From: CAIYQJ01 sp963717255
GTDB lineage: Bacteria > Chloroflexota > Limnocylindria > Limnocylindrales > CSP1-4
DNA: 64,000 nucleotides
NCBI GenBank assembly: GCA_963717255.1
Contig: CAVQVT010000005.1
Location: 161,322-225,321, forward strand
Direction: 5' to 3'
The position numbers were made by a program, and so were the translations under genes. The notes under the pieces are model-generated. The model did no database searches, was not told the DNA's origin, and saw only the letters and a list, made by a program, of their open reading frames with translations. The first letter of the stretch is position 1; the number at the start of each line of letters is the position of its first letter. Positions 8,847 through 16,866 of the stretch are shown here, in pieces.

Positions 8847-9490
8847 GCGGCGACGAGCCGCGGCGGTCTCCGCCGGTCCCCCACTTCGGCCGCCGCACCG
8901 AGGAGGCGTTCGCGTACGCGCTCGCGCTCCACGGGGCGCAGGTCCGGAAGGGCGGCCCGGTCCCGTACGTCTCGCACCTGCTCGCGGTCGCGTCGATCGT
9001 CATGGAGGACGGAGGCGACGAGGACCAGGTCGTGGGCGCGCTGCTGCACGACGCGGCAGAGGACCAGGGCGGCGAGCCGCGACTCGAGGACATCGCCCAC
9101 CGCTTCGGTGACCGCGTGGCCGAGATCGTCCGCGCGTGCAGCGACTCGCTCGTCGAGGACCCGCGCGACAAGGCGCCGTGGGAGGCGCGGAAGGCCGCCC
9201 ACGTGACGCGCCTCGCGGACGAGTCCGACGCGGGCATCCTGCGCGTCTCGCTCGGGGACAAGCTCCACAACGCGCGATCGATCGCCTCGGATGCCGCGGC
9301 GGACCCCGGCGCATGGCGCCGGTTCAACGCCCCGCCCGACCGGATCGCGGCGTACTACCGTGCGTGTCACGAGGTGCTGTCGCGCCGCCTGCCCGGGAGC
9401 CGGTTCCTCCCGGACCTCGCGCTCGCGGTCGAGCGCCTCGAGGCCCTCGCGGTGGAGGAGATCGCCCGGCGCGGGTCCAGCCCCACCTGA
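8843..9490 (+). CDS. HD-domain phosphohydrolase, RelA/SpoT-type HD
   Basis: A 215-residue cytoplasmic protein. Metal ligands of an HD domain are visible: His30 (ALALHGAQ), His45 (VSHLLAV), His69-Asp70 (ALLHDAAED) and a later Asp in SLGDKLHNARS. This pattern matches stand-alone (p)ppGpp hydrolase or Mesh1-type HD proteins and the N-terminal domain of RelA/SpoT; there is no synthetase domain. It probably hydrolyses a nucleotide, perhaps (p)ppGpp. Its ATG overlaps the lipoprotein stop. Confidence 0.75.
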   Translation: MSGDEPRRSPPVPHFGRRTEEAFAYALALHGAQVRKGGPVPYVSHLLAVASIVMEDGGDEDQVVGALLHDAAEDQGGEPRLEDIAHRFGDRVAEIVRACSDSLVEDPRDKAPWEARKAAHVTRLADESDAGILRVSLGDKLHNARSIASDAAADPGAWRRFNAPPDRIAAYYRACHEVLSRRLPGSRFLPDLALAVERLEALAVEEIARRGSSPT

Positions 9491-9620
9491 AGGATCCGGC
9501 TGACCCGAGTCGCCCGCCGCGGCAGCGAGAGAGCCGACCGGCACTGTCGTCACCGGGCCTCCGCGCGCACGCTCGTGCCCGGGCCGGCGGGCCGGCCGCC
9601 GGCCGGAACGGGGGTTGCGC

Positions 9621-11873
9621 ATGCGCACGCGCCGCGTCCGCCGAGTCATGGCAACGGTCGTCAGCCTCGTGCTCGCAGCGAGCGCGGCGGCCGCGTCGCC
9701 CCCGCCCGCCGCGGCCCGGGACGGGACCTTCACCCTCCCCGTCCACCCCGACCCGATCGGAGTCCTCCCGAGCGACCTCATCGCCGTCGCGACGGACGCG
9801 ACGCGGGCCGCCGGCCCGGTGCCCGTCTCCATCGGCGTGACGGACGCCGCCGCCCGCCGGGACGTCTCGCGTCTCGTCGTGAAGCTCGGCGGGACCCTCC
9901 TGGCGATGGGCGGGACGACGCTGGAGGCCTTCGTGCCCGCCGGGTCTCTCACGGCGCTTGGCACGGACGCGCGCGTCCGACACGTGCGCTCGCTGGCCGA
10001 GCCGCTGTGGCGGCCGGCCGCGACGCGCATCGCCCAGACGGTCGGTGCCAACCTCTGGACCGAGGCCGGCGTGGGCGGGGCGGGCGTGCGGATCGGCGTC
10101 ATCGACGAGTTCGCAGGGATCGAGAAGCTGCTCGGGGCCGAGATCCCCAACCGGGTGCACGTCCGCTGCTGGACGTCCTGGTTCGGCGGTCCGTCCAGCA
10201 TCCGGGCGACCGTCGACGCGTGCGGGGACGAGTGGACCGGGCCGCACGGCGTGGCCGTCGCCGAGACCATCGCCTCGATCGCCCCAGAGGCGGAGCTCTA
10301 CCTCGCCGAGCCGTACACCTACCTCCAGGTGATGGACGCGATCGACTGGTTCGCCGCCGAGGGCGTCCGGATCGTGAACGCGTCCTTCTCGGCCGCCGCC
10401 ACCTTCGAGGGCCCGGGCGACGGGTCGTACGACGAGGACGATCTGACCTTCTACGCGTTCGTCGACCACGCGGTCTCCCACGGGATGCTGTGGGTGAACG
10501 CGGCGGGCAACGAGGACCACGGCGTCTACGATGCGCTGTTCGACGGCGGTGCCGGGAACAGCAGCCTTCACGACTTCGCAACGGGCGCCGACACGGACCG
10601 GATCTGGCTCGACGAGGACGAGTCGGTGTACATCGCCCTCCGATGGGACGACTCCTGGGAGAAGCCGAAGACCGACCTCGACCTCATCCTGTACAGCCCC
10701 GACGGCGTCGTGGACGTCGCCCGTTCGGTCGACACGAATGCGGAGACCGGCCGGCCGGTGGAGTGGCTCGTGTACGAGGCCGAGGAGAGCGGCCCGTATC
10801 GGATCGGCGTCTCGCGATGGGACGGACCGCCTGCCCGCTTCGAGCTGAACGCGTCCTCCACGCTGGAGTTCCGCACGGACTCGCCGTCCCTCTCCGCCCC
10901 CGTCGATACGCGGAATCCCGGCGCGATCGTGGCGGGTGCGGTTCGCGTGGGTGCGCCCGACTTCGTCGAGTGGTTCAGCTCCCACGGCCCGACGCGAGAC
11001 GGACGCCAGAAGCCGGACGTCGTCGCACCGGACTGCGGCACGACCGTGACGTACGACCCGTTCTGCGGGACCAGCCAGAGCGCCCCCTCCGCCGTCGGCG
11101 TCGCCGCTCTGCTCCTGGCCGCTGACCCGGGTCTCGCCGACCCCGCGAAGCTCGCGGACGCGCTGCGCGCCTCGGCCGTGCCCGTCCCGAACGCGGAGAT
11201 CCGGGAGGTCGGCGCCGGGCTCGTGCATCTCGGGCAGCCCCCGGCGACCGTCCCGGTCGCGTCGGAGCGACTCGCGCTGAGGCTCGCGCTGCCCTCGAAG
11301 CCGGTCGCGTACGGCGCCCGCGTCACGGGTCGCGTCACCGGGCCGGCCGCAGCCGGTGGCCGGCGCATCGCGATCGAGGCATGGCGGGACGGCGCGTGGA
11401 CGAAGGTGGCGTCCGGGACCGTCCGGGCGGGCGGCACGGCCGCCGTCTCGTGGGCGGCGACCCGAGGCGACCTGCTCCGCGCGGAGCTCGTGCGGGAGGA
11501 AGGGCTGCCCGACGGTGAGAGCGAGCCGAGCATCCTGCAGGTCGTCGCGCGCATCTCGGTGACGTCCGATCCGCCGGGCCGGAACATCGCCGCGAACACC
11601 GTCGTGCGCTACACGGTGAACGTCGCCCCGGCCTCGCCGGCGACCCGGTTCTCGCCCTCCCGAGGCCCCACCGCGACGGTCGAGGTGCGTTTCGGGAACG
11701 AGTGGAGACAGGTGTCCAGCGGAGTCGCCGCGACGGCAGGGCGCGGGAAGACATGGACCTTCGACGTCCGGTGGACGCGCGGGCTCTGGCGCATCCGGTT
11801 CTGGTGGGCCGCGTGGGGCGACCCCGAGGTGTGGTCGGTGGAGGGCGCCTGGATGGAGGTGAACGCGAAGTAG
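9621..11873 (+). CDS. Secreted subtilisin-like serine protease (S8)
   Basis: A 750-residue exported protein with a signal peptide (residues 1-33). The triad can be read as Asp162 (GVIDEFAG), His209 (GPHGVAV) and Ser485 (GTSQSAPS), with the oxyanion Asn in NAAGNEDH. The Asp and Ser motifs deviate from the usual D-S/T-G and GTSMAAP, so this is a divergent S8 member. Between His and Ser lies a beta-rich insert resembling a pre-peptidase or P-domain (residues about 315-415). A C-terminal region of some 240 residues is probably beta-sandwich. The ATG at 9621 was chosen over the in-frame TTG six bases upstream. A hairpin terminator follows. Confidence 0.8.
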   Translation: MRTRRVRRVMATVVSLVLAASAAAASPPPAAARDGTFTLPVHPDPIGVLPSDLIAVATDATRAAGPVPVSIGVTDAAARRDVSRLVVKLGGTLLAMGGTTLEAFVPAGSLTALGTDARVRHVRSLAEPLWRPAATRIAQTVGANLWTEAGVGGAGVRIGVIDEFAGIEKLLGAEIPNRVHVRCWTSWFGGPSSIRATVDACGDEWTGPHGVAVAETIASIAPEAELYLAEPYTYLQVMDAIDWFAAEGVRIVNASFSAAATFEGPGDGSYDEDDLTFYAFVDHAVSHGMLWVNAAGNEDHGVYDALFDGGAGNSSLHDFATGADTDRIWLDEDESVYIALRWDDSWEKPKTDLDLILYSPDGVVDVARSVDTNAETGRPVEWLVYEAEESGPYRIGVSRWDGPPARFELNASSTLEFRTDSPSLSAPVDTRNPGAIVAGAVRVGAPDFVEWFSSHGPTRDGRQKPDVVAPDCGTTVTYDPFCGTSQSAPSAVGVAALLLAADPGLADPAKLADALRASAVPVPNAEIREVGAGLVHLGQPPATVPVASERLALRLALPSKPVAYGARVTGRVTGPAAAGGRRIAIEAWRDGAWTKVASGTVRAGGTAAVSWAATRGDLLRAELVREEGLPDGESEPSILQVVARISVTSDPPGRNIAANTVVRYTVNVAPASPATRFSPSRGPTATVEVRFGNEWRQVSSGVAATAGRGKTWTFDVRWTRGLWRIRFWWAAWGDPEVWSVEGAWMEVNAK

Positions 11874-11900
11874 CGGGGTGCGGGCACGTGCCGCGCCCCG
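11874..11900 (+). terminator. Terminator hairpin after subtilase
   Basis: Inverted repeat directly after the stop codon (arms 11874-11887 and 11888-11900) with one bulged G and one G-T pair; the tip must open to form the loop. It may also stop readthrough from the tRNA-Lys gene on the other strand. Confidence 0.5.
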
Positions 11901-11917
11901 GCCGCGCTGCGCCCGGG

Positions 11918-11992
11918 TGGTGAGCCCGCTGGGATTCGAACCCAGGACCGAGCGGTTAAAAGCCGCCTGCTCTGCCGCTGAGCTACGGGCCC
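11918..11992 (-). tRNA. tRNA-Lys (TTT)
   Basis: The reverse strand gives a complete cloverleaf: acceptor GGGCCCG with CGGGCTC (one G-T pair), anticodon loop CTTTTAA (TTT, Lys), T-loop TTCGAAT and an encoded CCA. Length is 75 bases including CCA. Confidence 0.95.
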
Positions 11993-12082
11993 GCGGGCAG
12001 TGTACCGTCCGGCCCGGACCGTCCCTCGCCGGCCGATGTACCGTGTCGCTGCACGCGCATCCTGTCCGCGGGCGCCGTCCCG

Positions 12083-12120
12083 TAGAATCGCCGCGAGGGG
12101 CACCGCAGCGCCGGTGCCCC
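12083..12120 (+). promoter_or_regulatory. -10 box and leader hairpin of PTS operon
   Basis: TAGAAT at 12083-12088 is a likely -10 box. Just downstream, a perfect 9-bp stem (12097-12105 and 12112-12120, 6-base loop) would sit at the 5' end of the transcript. The Shine-Dalgarno GGAGGG is at 12145-12150. The hairpin may stabilise the mRNA or act as an attenuator or antiterminator target; no T-run follows. Confidence 0.45.
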
Positions 12121-12154
12121 CGGGCGTCCCCGCACGAGACCATCGGAGGGATCG

Positions 12155-12565
12155 GTGCGCGAGTTCCGGATCGTCGTCGCCGCGCACAGCGGCCTCGCCG
12201 CCGCGCTCCTTCGGAGCGCGGAGCTCATCTGTGGTGAGCTGCGCGACGTGACCGCCGTCGGCATCGCGCCCTCCGACTCGCCGGAGACCTTCGCCACGGA
12301 GTTGCGTCGTGCGATCGACCTCGACGACCGGCCGGTGCTCGTGCTCACCGACCTCGACGGTGGCACACCCAGCATCGTGGCGGCTACGATCGCGGCCGAG
12401 CGTCCCGGCATCACCGTGCTCGCGGGTGCCACGCTCGGGATGCTCGTCGAGGCGGCCACCGGCCCCGACGGGATCGGCGACGGCGCGGCGGCGCGCCTCG
12501 TCGACATGGGCCGCGCGGGGATCGTGGACGTGACGGAGCGCCTCGCCGGGCGGACACGCCCGTGA
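12155..12565 (+). CDS. PTS mannose-family EIIA component
   Basis: A 136-residue cytoplasmic protein of the EIIA-Man/PTS-EIIA-4 family. The phosphorylated His is residue 11 (VAAHSGLA), and the family segment VLVLTDLDGGTPS follows near residue 62. It takes phosphate from HPr and passes it to EIIB. The GTG start is five bases after GGAGGG. It is the first gene of a three-gene operon with four-base overlaps. No EI or HPr gene is in the window, so these must be elsewhere in the genome or the protein has an unusual partner. Confidence 0.88.
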   Translation: MREFRIVVAAHSGLAAALLRSAELICGELRDVTAVGIAPSDSPETFATELRRAIDLDDRPVLVLTDLDGGTPSIVAATIAAERPGITVLAGATLGMLVEAATGPDGIGDGAAARLVDMGRAGIVDVTERLAGRTRP

Positions 12566-13041
12566 CGCTGCGCCTCGTCCGCGTCGACGACCGCCTCATC
12601 CACGGCCAGGTCGTCGCGGTCTGGCTCCGCGCCGTCGGCGCGGACCGGATCGTCATCGTGGACGACCGCGTGGCGGCCGACCCGTTCCTCGTGGACGTGC
12701 TCACCCTCGCCGCGCCGGCCGGCGTCACCGTCGAGGTCCTCGACGTGGCGTCGGGCGCCCCGCGGGTCCGTGCGCTCGCCGACTCGCCCGATACGGCATT
12801 CGTCCTCGTGAAGACGCCGCTGACCGCCCTCGCCCTCCTCCGTGCCGGCGTCCCGGTCGAGGTCGTCAACCTCGGCGGGATGGGCGCCGGACCGGGGAGG
12901 CGCCCGCTCTACCGGACGATCTCCGCGAGTGACGACGAACGGGCCGCGCTCCGCGAGATCGAGGCGCTGGGCACGCCCGTCGAGATCCGCATCGTCGCCG
13001 ACGACCGGCCCATCCCGTTCGCATCGGTGGACCGCCCGTGA
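12562..13041 (+). CDS. PTS mannose/sorbose-family EIIB component
   Basis: A 159-residue protein with the diagnostic N-terminus RVDDRLIHGQV. His14 is the phosphorylation site of the sorbose/mannose EIIB family. It also has the later family segment VNLGGMGAGPGR. It receives phosphate from EIIA and phosphorylates the sugar entering through EIIC/EIID. Both ends overlap neighbours by four bases (GTGA), implying translational coupling. The sugar cannot be deduced from this subunit. Confidence 0.9.
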   Translation: MTLRLVRVDDRLIHGQVVAVWLRAVGADRIVIVDDRVAADPFLVDVLTLAAPAGVTVEVLDVASGAPRVRALADSPDTAFVLVKTPLTALALLRAGVPVEVVNLGGMGAGPGRRPLYRTISASDDERAALREIEALGTPVEIRIVADDRPIPFASVDRP

Positions 13042-15059
13042 CAGCGATCGCACGCATCCGCACCTCGAGGCCCGGCCGGCCCCTGGGCTCCGAGGACGGG
13101 GGCCGGATGCGCCTCCGGTTCGCCGCGTCGCTGGTCGCCGTCCTGGCGACGACCGCTGCGCTCGTCGCCCTCGGCATGCTGCCCGGGACCGCCCTCGGCG
13201 CGGATGCATCGGGCGCCGCCGCGGCGACCGTCACCCCGCTCCAGGCCGCCCTCATCGGCCTCGGCTACTACTTCTCGTTCAGCCCGTGGTGGTTCGGGGC
13301 CAACTTCTTCACGTTCTACCGGCCGCTCGTCGCCGGTCTCTGCGTGGGGATCATCCTCGGCGACCCGGCCGAGGGGGCGCTCATCGGCGCGGCGATCAAC
13401 CTCTTCTACCTCGGGTTCATCGCCGCGGGCGGGTCGATCCCGAGCGACCCGTCGCTCGCGGGCTGGCTGGGCACCACGATCGCGATCGCCGGCGGCCTGT
13501 CGTACGGCGAGGCACTGGCGCTCGCCGTCCCGCTCGGGCTGCTCGGGACCGTCGTCTTCTACACCCGGATGACGGTTGATTCGGTCTTCGTCCACGTCGC
13601 CGACCGGTACGCGGAGCGCGGCTGGCTGACCGGGCTCACTCTCGCGAACGTCGTCTATCCGCAGATCTTCCTGTTCTTCCTCGCCGCGGTCCCCGTGTTC
13701 CTCGCGACGCTCAACGGCGTCCCGTTCATCGTCGACCTCATCCAGAGCCTGCCCGTCTGGGTGATCGCCGGCCTGGCCGTGGCGGGCGGGGTCCTGCCGG
13801 CCATCGGCATCGCGATGAACATGCGCTTCATCTTCCGGTGGCCGTTCTCGCCGTACTTCTTCCTCGGGTTCTTCCTCGTCATCGCGTCGGACCGGTCGCT
13901 GCCGATCGTCGTCATCGGCGCCATCGGGCTCGCCGTGGCCGCCCTCCACGTGGTGTTCACGACGTCGCCCGCGCCGGAGCCCGCGACGGGGCGCGACGCC
14001 CGGGTGACGCCCCCACCGCCGCCGGCATCCGAGCCGGTCGCGACGGCGCCGGCCGTGGCGGAGACCGCAGGAGCGAGCGTGACGACCGACGCCGCCCCGG
14101 CGCCCGCCGTCCGACGGCTCTCGCGCGTGGAGGTCCACCGCGCCTGGCTCCTGTGGACGTTCTTCGCCCACGCGAACTACAACTACGAGCGGCTGCAGGC
14201 CACCGGCTTCGCGCACGGCATGGCCCCGGTCATCCGCCGCCTCTACTCGGCCCCGGAGGACGTCAAGGCGGCCATGCGGCGCCACCTTGTCTTCTACAAC
14301 ACGTCGCCCGAGTTCGGCGGAGCGATCAACGGCGCGGTCATCGCGATGGAGGAGCAGCGCGCGTCTGGCGCGGAGATCGACGACGACGCGATCAACTCGG
14401 TGAAGACCGGACTCATGGGCCCGGTCGCCGGGATCGGCGACACGATCACGCAGGGGACGGTCACGCCCCTCCTCCTCGCCCTGGGCATCTCGATCACCGG
14501 CGTGCCCACGGTCGTCAACGGCCAGCCGCCGGACCTGGTGTCGGTGACCGGGAACCCGCTCGGCCCCATCGTGTACCTGGTCCTGATGACCACGTTCCTC
14601 CTCGTGGTCGGCTACGTCTTCTTCATGCAGGGCTACGCGCGGGGCAGGGGCCTCATCGTGGACGTCCTGCGCGACGGGCGGCTCGGACAGCTTGTCACCG
14701 GTGCCAGCGTCCTGGGCAACCTCGTCCTCGGCGCGCTCGGCGCCACCTTCGTCTCGCTCTGGCTCGCGCCGACGGTGACGCTCGGGAGCGCCTACCTGAA
14801 CCTCCAGCGCGACCTGATCGACAAGGTCCTCCCGGGGATGCTCCCGCTCGCCCTCATCATGGGCACATGGTGGCTGCTTCGGCGCCGGGTGAGTCCGATG
14901 CTCCTCCTGGTCGTCTACCTGGCGGCCGCGCTCATCGGCTCGTACCCGTTCTTCGGCGAGGCGCCGCAGTTCGTGACTGACAAGTGCGGGTCGGCCCTCT
15001 TCCAGCCGTACGGACCCTGCCCGGAGCCGTCTCCATCGGCGTCACCGGCGACCGATTAG
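13038..15059 (+). CDS. Fused PTS EIIC-EIID membrane component, mannose family
   Basis: A 673-residue membrane protein that joins two normally separate subunits. An N-terminal extension (residues 1-60) contains a hydrophobic, signal-like stretch. Residues about 65-310 are EIIC (PLQAALIGLGYYFSF, GIILGDPAEGALIGAAINL, several helices). An Ala/Pro/Thr-rich linker spans about 315-360. The rest is EIID (HANYNYERLQATGFAHGM, NTSPEFGGAINGAV, GPVAGIGDTITQGT). In most bacteria EIIC and EIID are separate proteins forming the channel. The GTG start overlaps the EIIB stop. The substrate is unknown; mannose-family systems carry hexoses, amino sugars or sorbose. Confidence 0.9.
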   Translation: MTAIARIRTSRPGRPLGSEDGGRMRLRFAASLVAVLATTAALVALGMLPGTALGADASGAAAATVTPLQAALIGLGYYFSFSPWWFGANFFTFYRPLVAGLCVGIILGDPAEGALIGAAINLFYLGFIAAGGSIPSDPSLAGWLGTTIAIAGGLSYGEALALAVPLGLLGTVVFYTRMTVDSVFVHVADRYAERGWLTGLTLANVVYPQIFLFFLAAVPVFLATLNGVPFIVDLIQSLPVWVIAGLAVAGGVLPAIGIAMNMRFIFRWPFSPYFFLGFFLVIASDRSLPIVVIGAIGLAVAALHVVFTTSPAPEPATGRDARVTPPPPPASEPVATAPAVAETAGASVTTDAAPAPAVRRLSRVEVHRAWLLWTFFAHANYNYERLQATGFAHGMAPVIRRLYSAPEDVKAAMRRHLVFYNTSPEFGGAINGAVIAMEEQRASGAEIDDDAINSVKTGLMGPVAGIGDTITQGTVTPLLLALGISITGVPTVVNGQPPDLVSVTGNPLGPIVYLVLMTTFLLVVGYVFFMQGYARGRGLIVDVLRDGRLGQLVTGASVLGNLVLGALGATFVSLWLAPTVTLGSAYLNLQRDLIDKVLPGMLPLALIMGTWWLLRRRVSPMLLLVVYLAAALIGSYPFFGEAPQFVTDKCGSALFQPYGPCPEPSPSASPATD

Positions 15060-15115
15060 CGCGGCGGCCACGGCAAGGGGCTGACGCGGTACCCGCGACA
15101 GCGCATCATCGCGGC

Positions 15116-15871
15116 GTGGCCGAGAACGCCGACCCGGAGCTCGCCGCCATCGTCCGCGCGCTCGAGAACACCGTGCGAGCCGGCGGGGAGGCGGACGTGC
15201 GCATCGGGCGCTCGGCCGCGGTCCGGGTGCGTGTCGAGGAGGGCACCACCGGGATGCGGATGCGGGCGACGGCGACCGCGCTCCCGCCGGCGGTGGCGCG
15301 GGAGCTGGAGGTCCTCGGGTGGCGAGCGCTCGAACGGCGCGTCTTCCGAGCGCCCGCGGCGTCGCGACGGCTCGGTGGCAGTCGCGGCACCGGGGAGGGT
15401 GACCGCGCCGAGGCGGTCGTGGACGACGTCTCGCGGACCTGGCCGATCGTGGCGACGCGCGACGTGGACACGGTCGCCCTGGACGTCCTCGAGGCCGTGG
15501 ACGTGATCGCGGGCCCGGACGCCGTCGGCGCGGTCGTGGCGCGCCATGTCCCGCTCGGCGACGAGGACTCGCAGTACCTCGCGATCGGCGCCGTCCTCGG
15601 CGGCCTCGCGATCGTCATCGCGACCCTGGTCGCGGCGGTGATCCGCGTCGCGGCCGCCTATCCGCTCGACCCGCTCGGATCGCTGGTCATCCCGATCGCC
15701 GGCGGCGCAGCCGTCTCGTTCATCGCGAGCCGCGCCGTGCTCGGCGTCTTCGGACGCGTCCGAGGTCTCCGATCGCAGGCCGAGCCGACGGCGCTCGTCG
15801 TCGGAGCCATCGCCCCGGCGGTCGCGATCGTCGCGTACACGGCCGCGGCGATCCGCCTCGGCCTCCCCTGA
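15116..15871 (+). CDS. Membrane protein of unknown function
   Basis: A 251-residue protein. The first 160 residues are a soluble alpha/beta-type region; three hydrophobic segments follow at about 162-185, 192-215 and 225-248. I do not recognise the family. The GTG start is preceded by CATCAT (15104-15109), six bases upstream, matching the leaderless pattern of other genes here, so it may have its own promoter rather than belong to the PTS operon. It is convergent with the IolB-like gene. Confidence 0.6.
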   Translation: MAENADPELAAIVRALENTVRAGGEADVRIGRSAAVRVRVEEGTTGMRMRATATALPPAVARELEVLGWRALERRVFRAPAASRRLGGSRGTGEGDRAEAVVDDVSRTWPIVATRDVDTVALDVLEAVDVIAGPDAVGAVVARHVPLGDEDSQYLAIGAVLGGLAIVIATLVAAVIRVAAAYPLDPLGSLVIPIAGGAAVSFIASRAVLGVFGRVRGLRSQAEPTALVVGAIAPAVAIVAYTAAAIRLGLP

Positions 15872-15896
15872 GCCGGGCCGAGGCCGGCGACCGCCG

Positions 15897-16754
15897 TCAG
15901 CTCGCCGGAGGCGCCCAGTCCATGAGCCACGCGTGGTCGGGGTCGATCGTGAAGTGCCAGGCGCGGTGATCCCCGGCCATGACGTTGAGGTAGTAGCAGT
16001 CGTACCCGGCCGGTGCGCCGACCGGGTGGTAGCCGCGTGGCACGACGACGATGTCGCAGTCGGTCGGCGTCAGCGCCTCGTCGAGAGACCGGTCGGGCGT
16101 GTAGACGCGGGCGAACGCGAACCCCTGGGGCAGGGCGAACCGGTAGAAGTAGAGCTCCTCCAGGTACGCCTCGCGCGGCGGATCCTCCACGTCGTGCTTG
16201 TGCGGCGGGTAGGACGACCAGTTGCCGCCCGGCGTGAAGACCTCGAACGCGATGATCCGGCCCGCGAGGTCGCCGCCCGGCGGGAGCAGATGGTGGACGC
16301 GGCGGGCGGTCATCCCGCTTCCGCGCTCCTCCACCTTCACGTCGTCCGGCCGGATGAGCCGCGTCATGCGGACGGGGCCGGCCGGTGCGTGGGCGACGCC
16401 GACGAGCGCGGGCGTCTCGGCGAGGATCGCGACGTCCGCGCCGGGCGCGGCGAGCACCATCCCGGGCGGCGGGCCGGCGAAGACGCTCTCGCGGCCGCCC
16501 ACGCCGGTCCAGGATCCGCCGGCGACCGTGCCCCCTTTGTCGTCGACCGCGTCGCCGGCCATCACGGCGGCCGACCCTTCGAGGACGAGGACGAGGACCT
16601 CGTCGCCGTCGCCGGGCCGGTCGATCCGGTCGCCGACGGCGAGGCGGTGCACGCCGAACGCAAGATAGCGCCAGCCGGCGTCCGCGGGGTCCGTGCGGAC
16701 GACGACGCCGCTCGGGCCCGGCCCGGCGGCGCGGCGGAGGAGTGTCGAGGTCAC
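15897..16754 (-). CDS. iolB: 5-deoxy-glucuronate isomerase (IolB-like)
   Basis: A 285-residue bicupin enzyme. The metal-binding cluster YPPHKHD followed by EAYLEELYFYRF is characteristic of IolB, which converts 5-deoxy-D-glucuronate to 2-deoxy-5-keto-D-gluconate in myo-inositol breakdown. A C-terminal GYHPVGAPAGYDCYYLN segment also fits. The GTG start is supported by AAGGAAGG about eight bases upstream. It is the last gene of the LacI operon and is separated from the IolE-like gene by a 20-bp hairpin, so its expression may be tuned separately. The IolB call is stronger than the exact pathway, because iolG, iolD and iolC are not in the window. Confidence 0.85.
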   Translation of the reverse strand: MTSTLLRRAAGPGPSGVVVRTDPADAGWRYLAFGVHRLAVGDRIDRPGDGDEVLVLVLEGSAAVMAGDAVDDKGGTVAGGSWTGVGGRESVFAGPPPGMVLAAPGADVAILAETPALVGVAHAPAGPVRMTRLIRPDDVKVEERGSGMTARRVHHLLPPGGDLAGRIIAFEVFTPGGNWSSYPPHKHDVEDPPREAYLEELYFYRFALPQGFAFARVYTPDRSLDEALTPTDCDIVVVPRGYHPVGAPAGYDCYYLNVMAGDHRAWHFTIDPDHAWLMDWAPPAS

Positions 16755-16814
16755 GATCGCACCTTCCTTGTTGCTGCCATCGCCCGAGGCCGACACCGGC
16801 CGGGCGGCGGCGCG

Positions 16815-16866
16815 CGGCGACGACGGCGGCGGGCGCGCCCCCGGCGGCCCGCCGCCGTCGTCGCCG
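16815..16866 (-). terminator. Very strong 20-bp hairpin inside the LacI operon
   Basis: Perfect 20-bp inverted repeat (16815-16834 and 16847-16866) with a 12-base loop, directly after the stop codon of the IolE-like gene and upstream of iolB. There is no T-run. It may be a partial terminator, an mRNA-stabilising stem or a processing site that sets the iolE:iolB ratio. Confidence 0.65.

Noticed and set aside
9324..12143. A 939-codon minus-strand open frame opposite the subtilase and tRNA-Lys
   Set aside because: It runs through a tRNA gene and mirrors the codon structure of the subtilase; composition is Arg/Gly/Ala-rich without domains.
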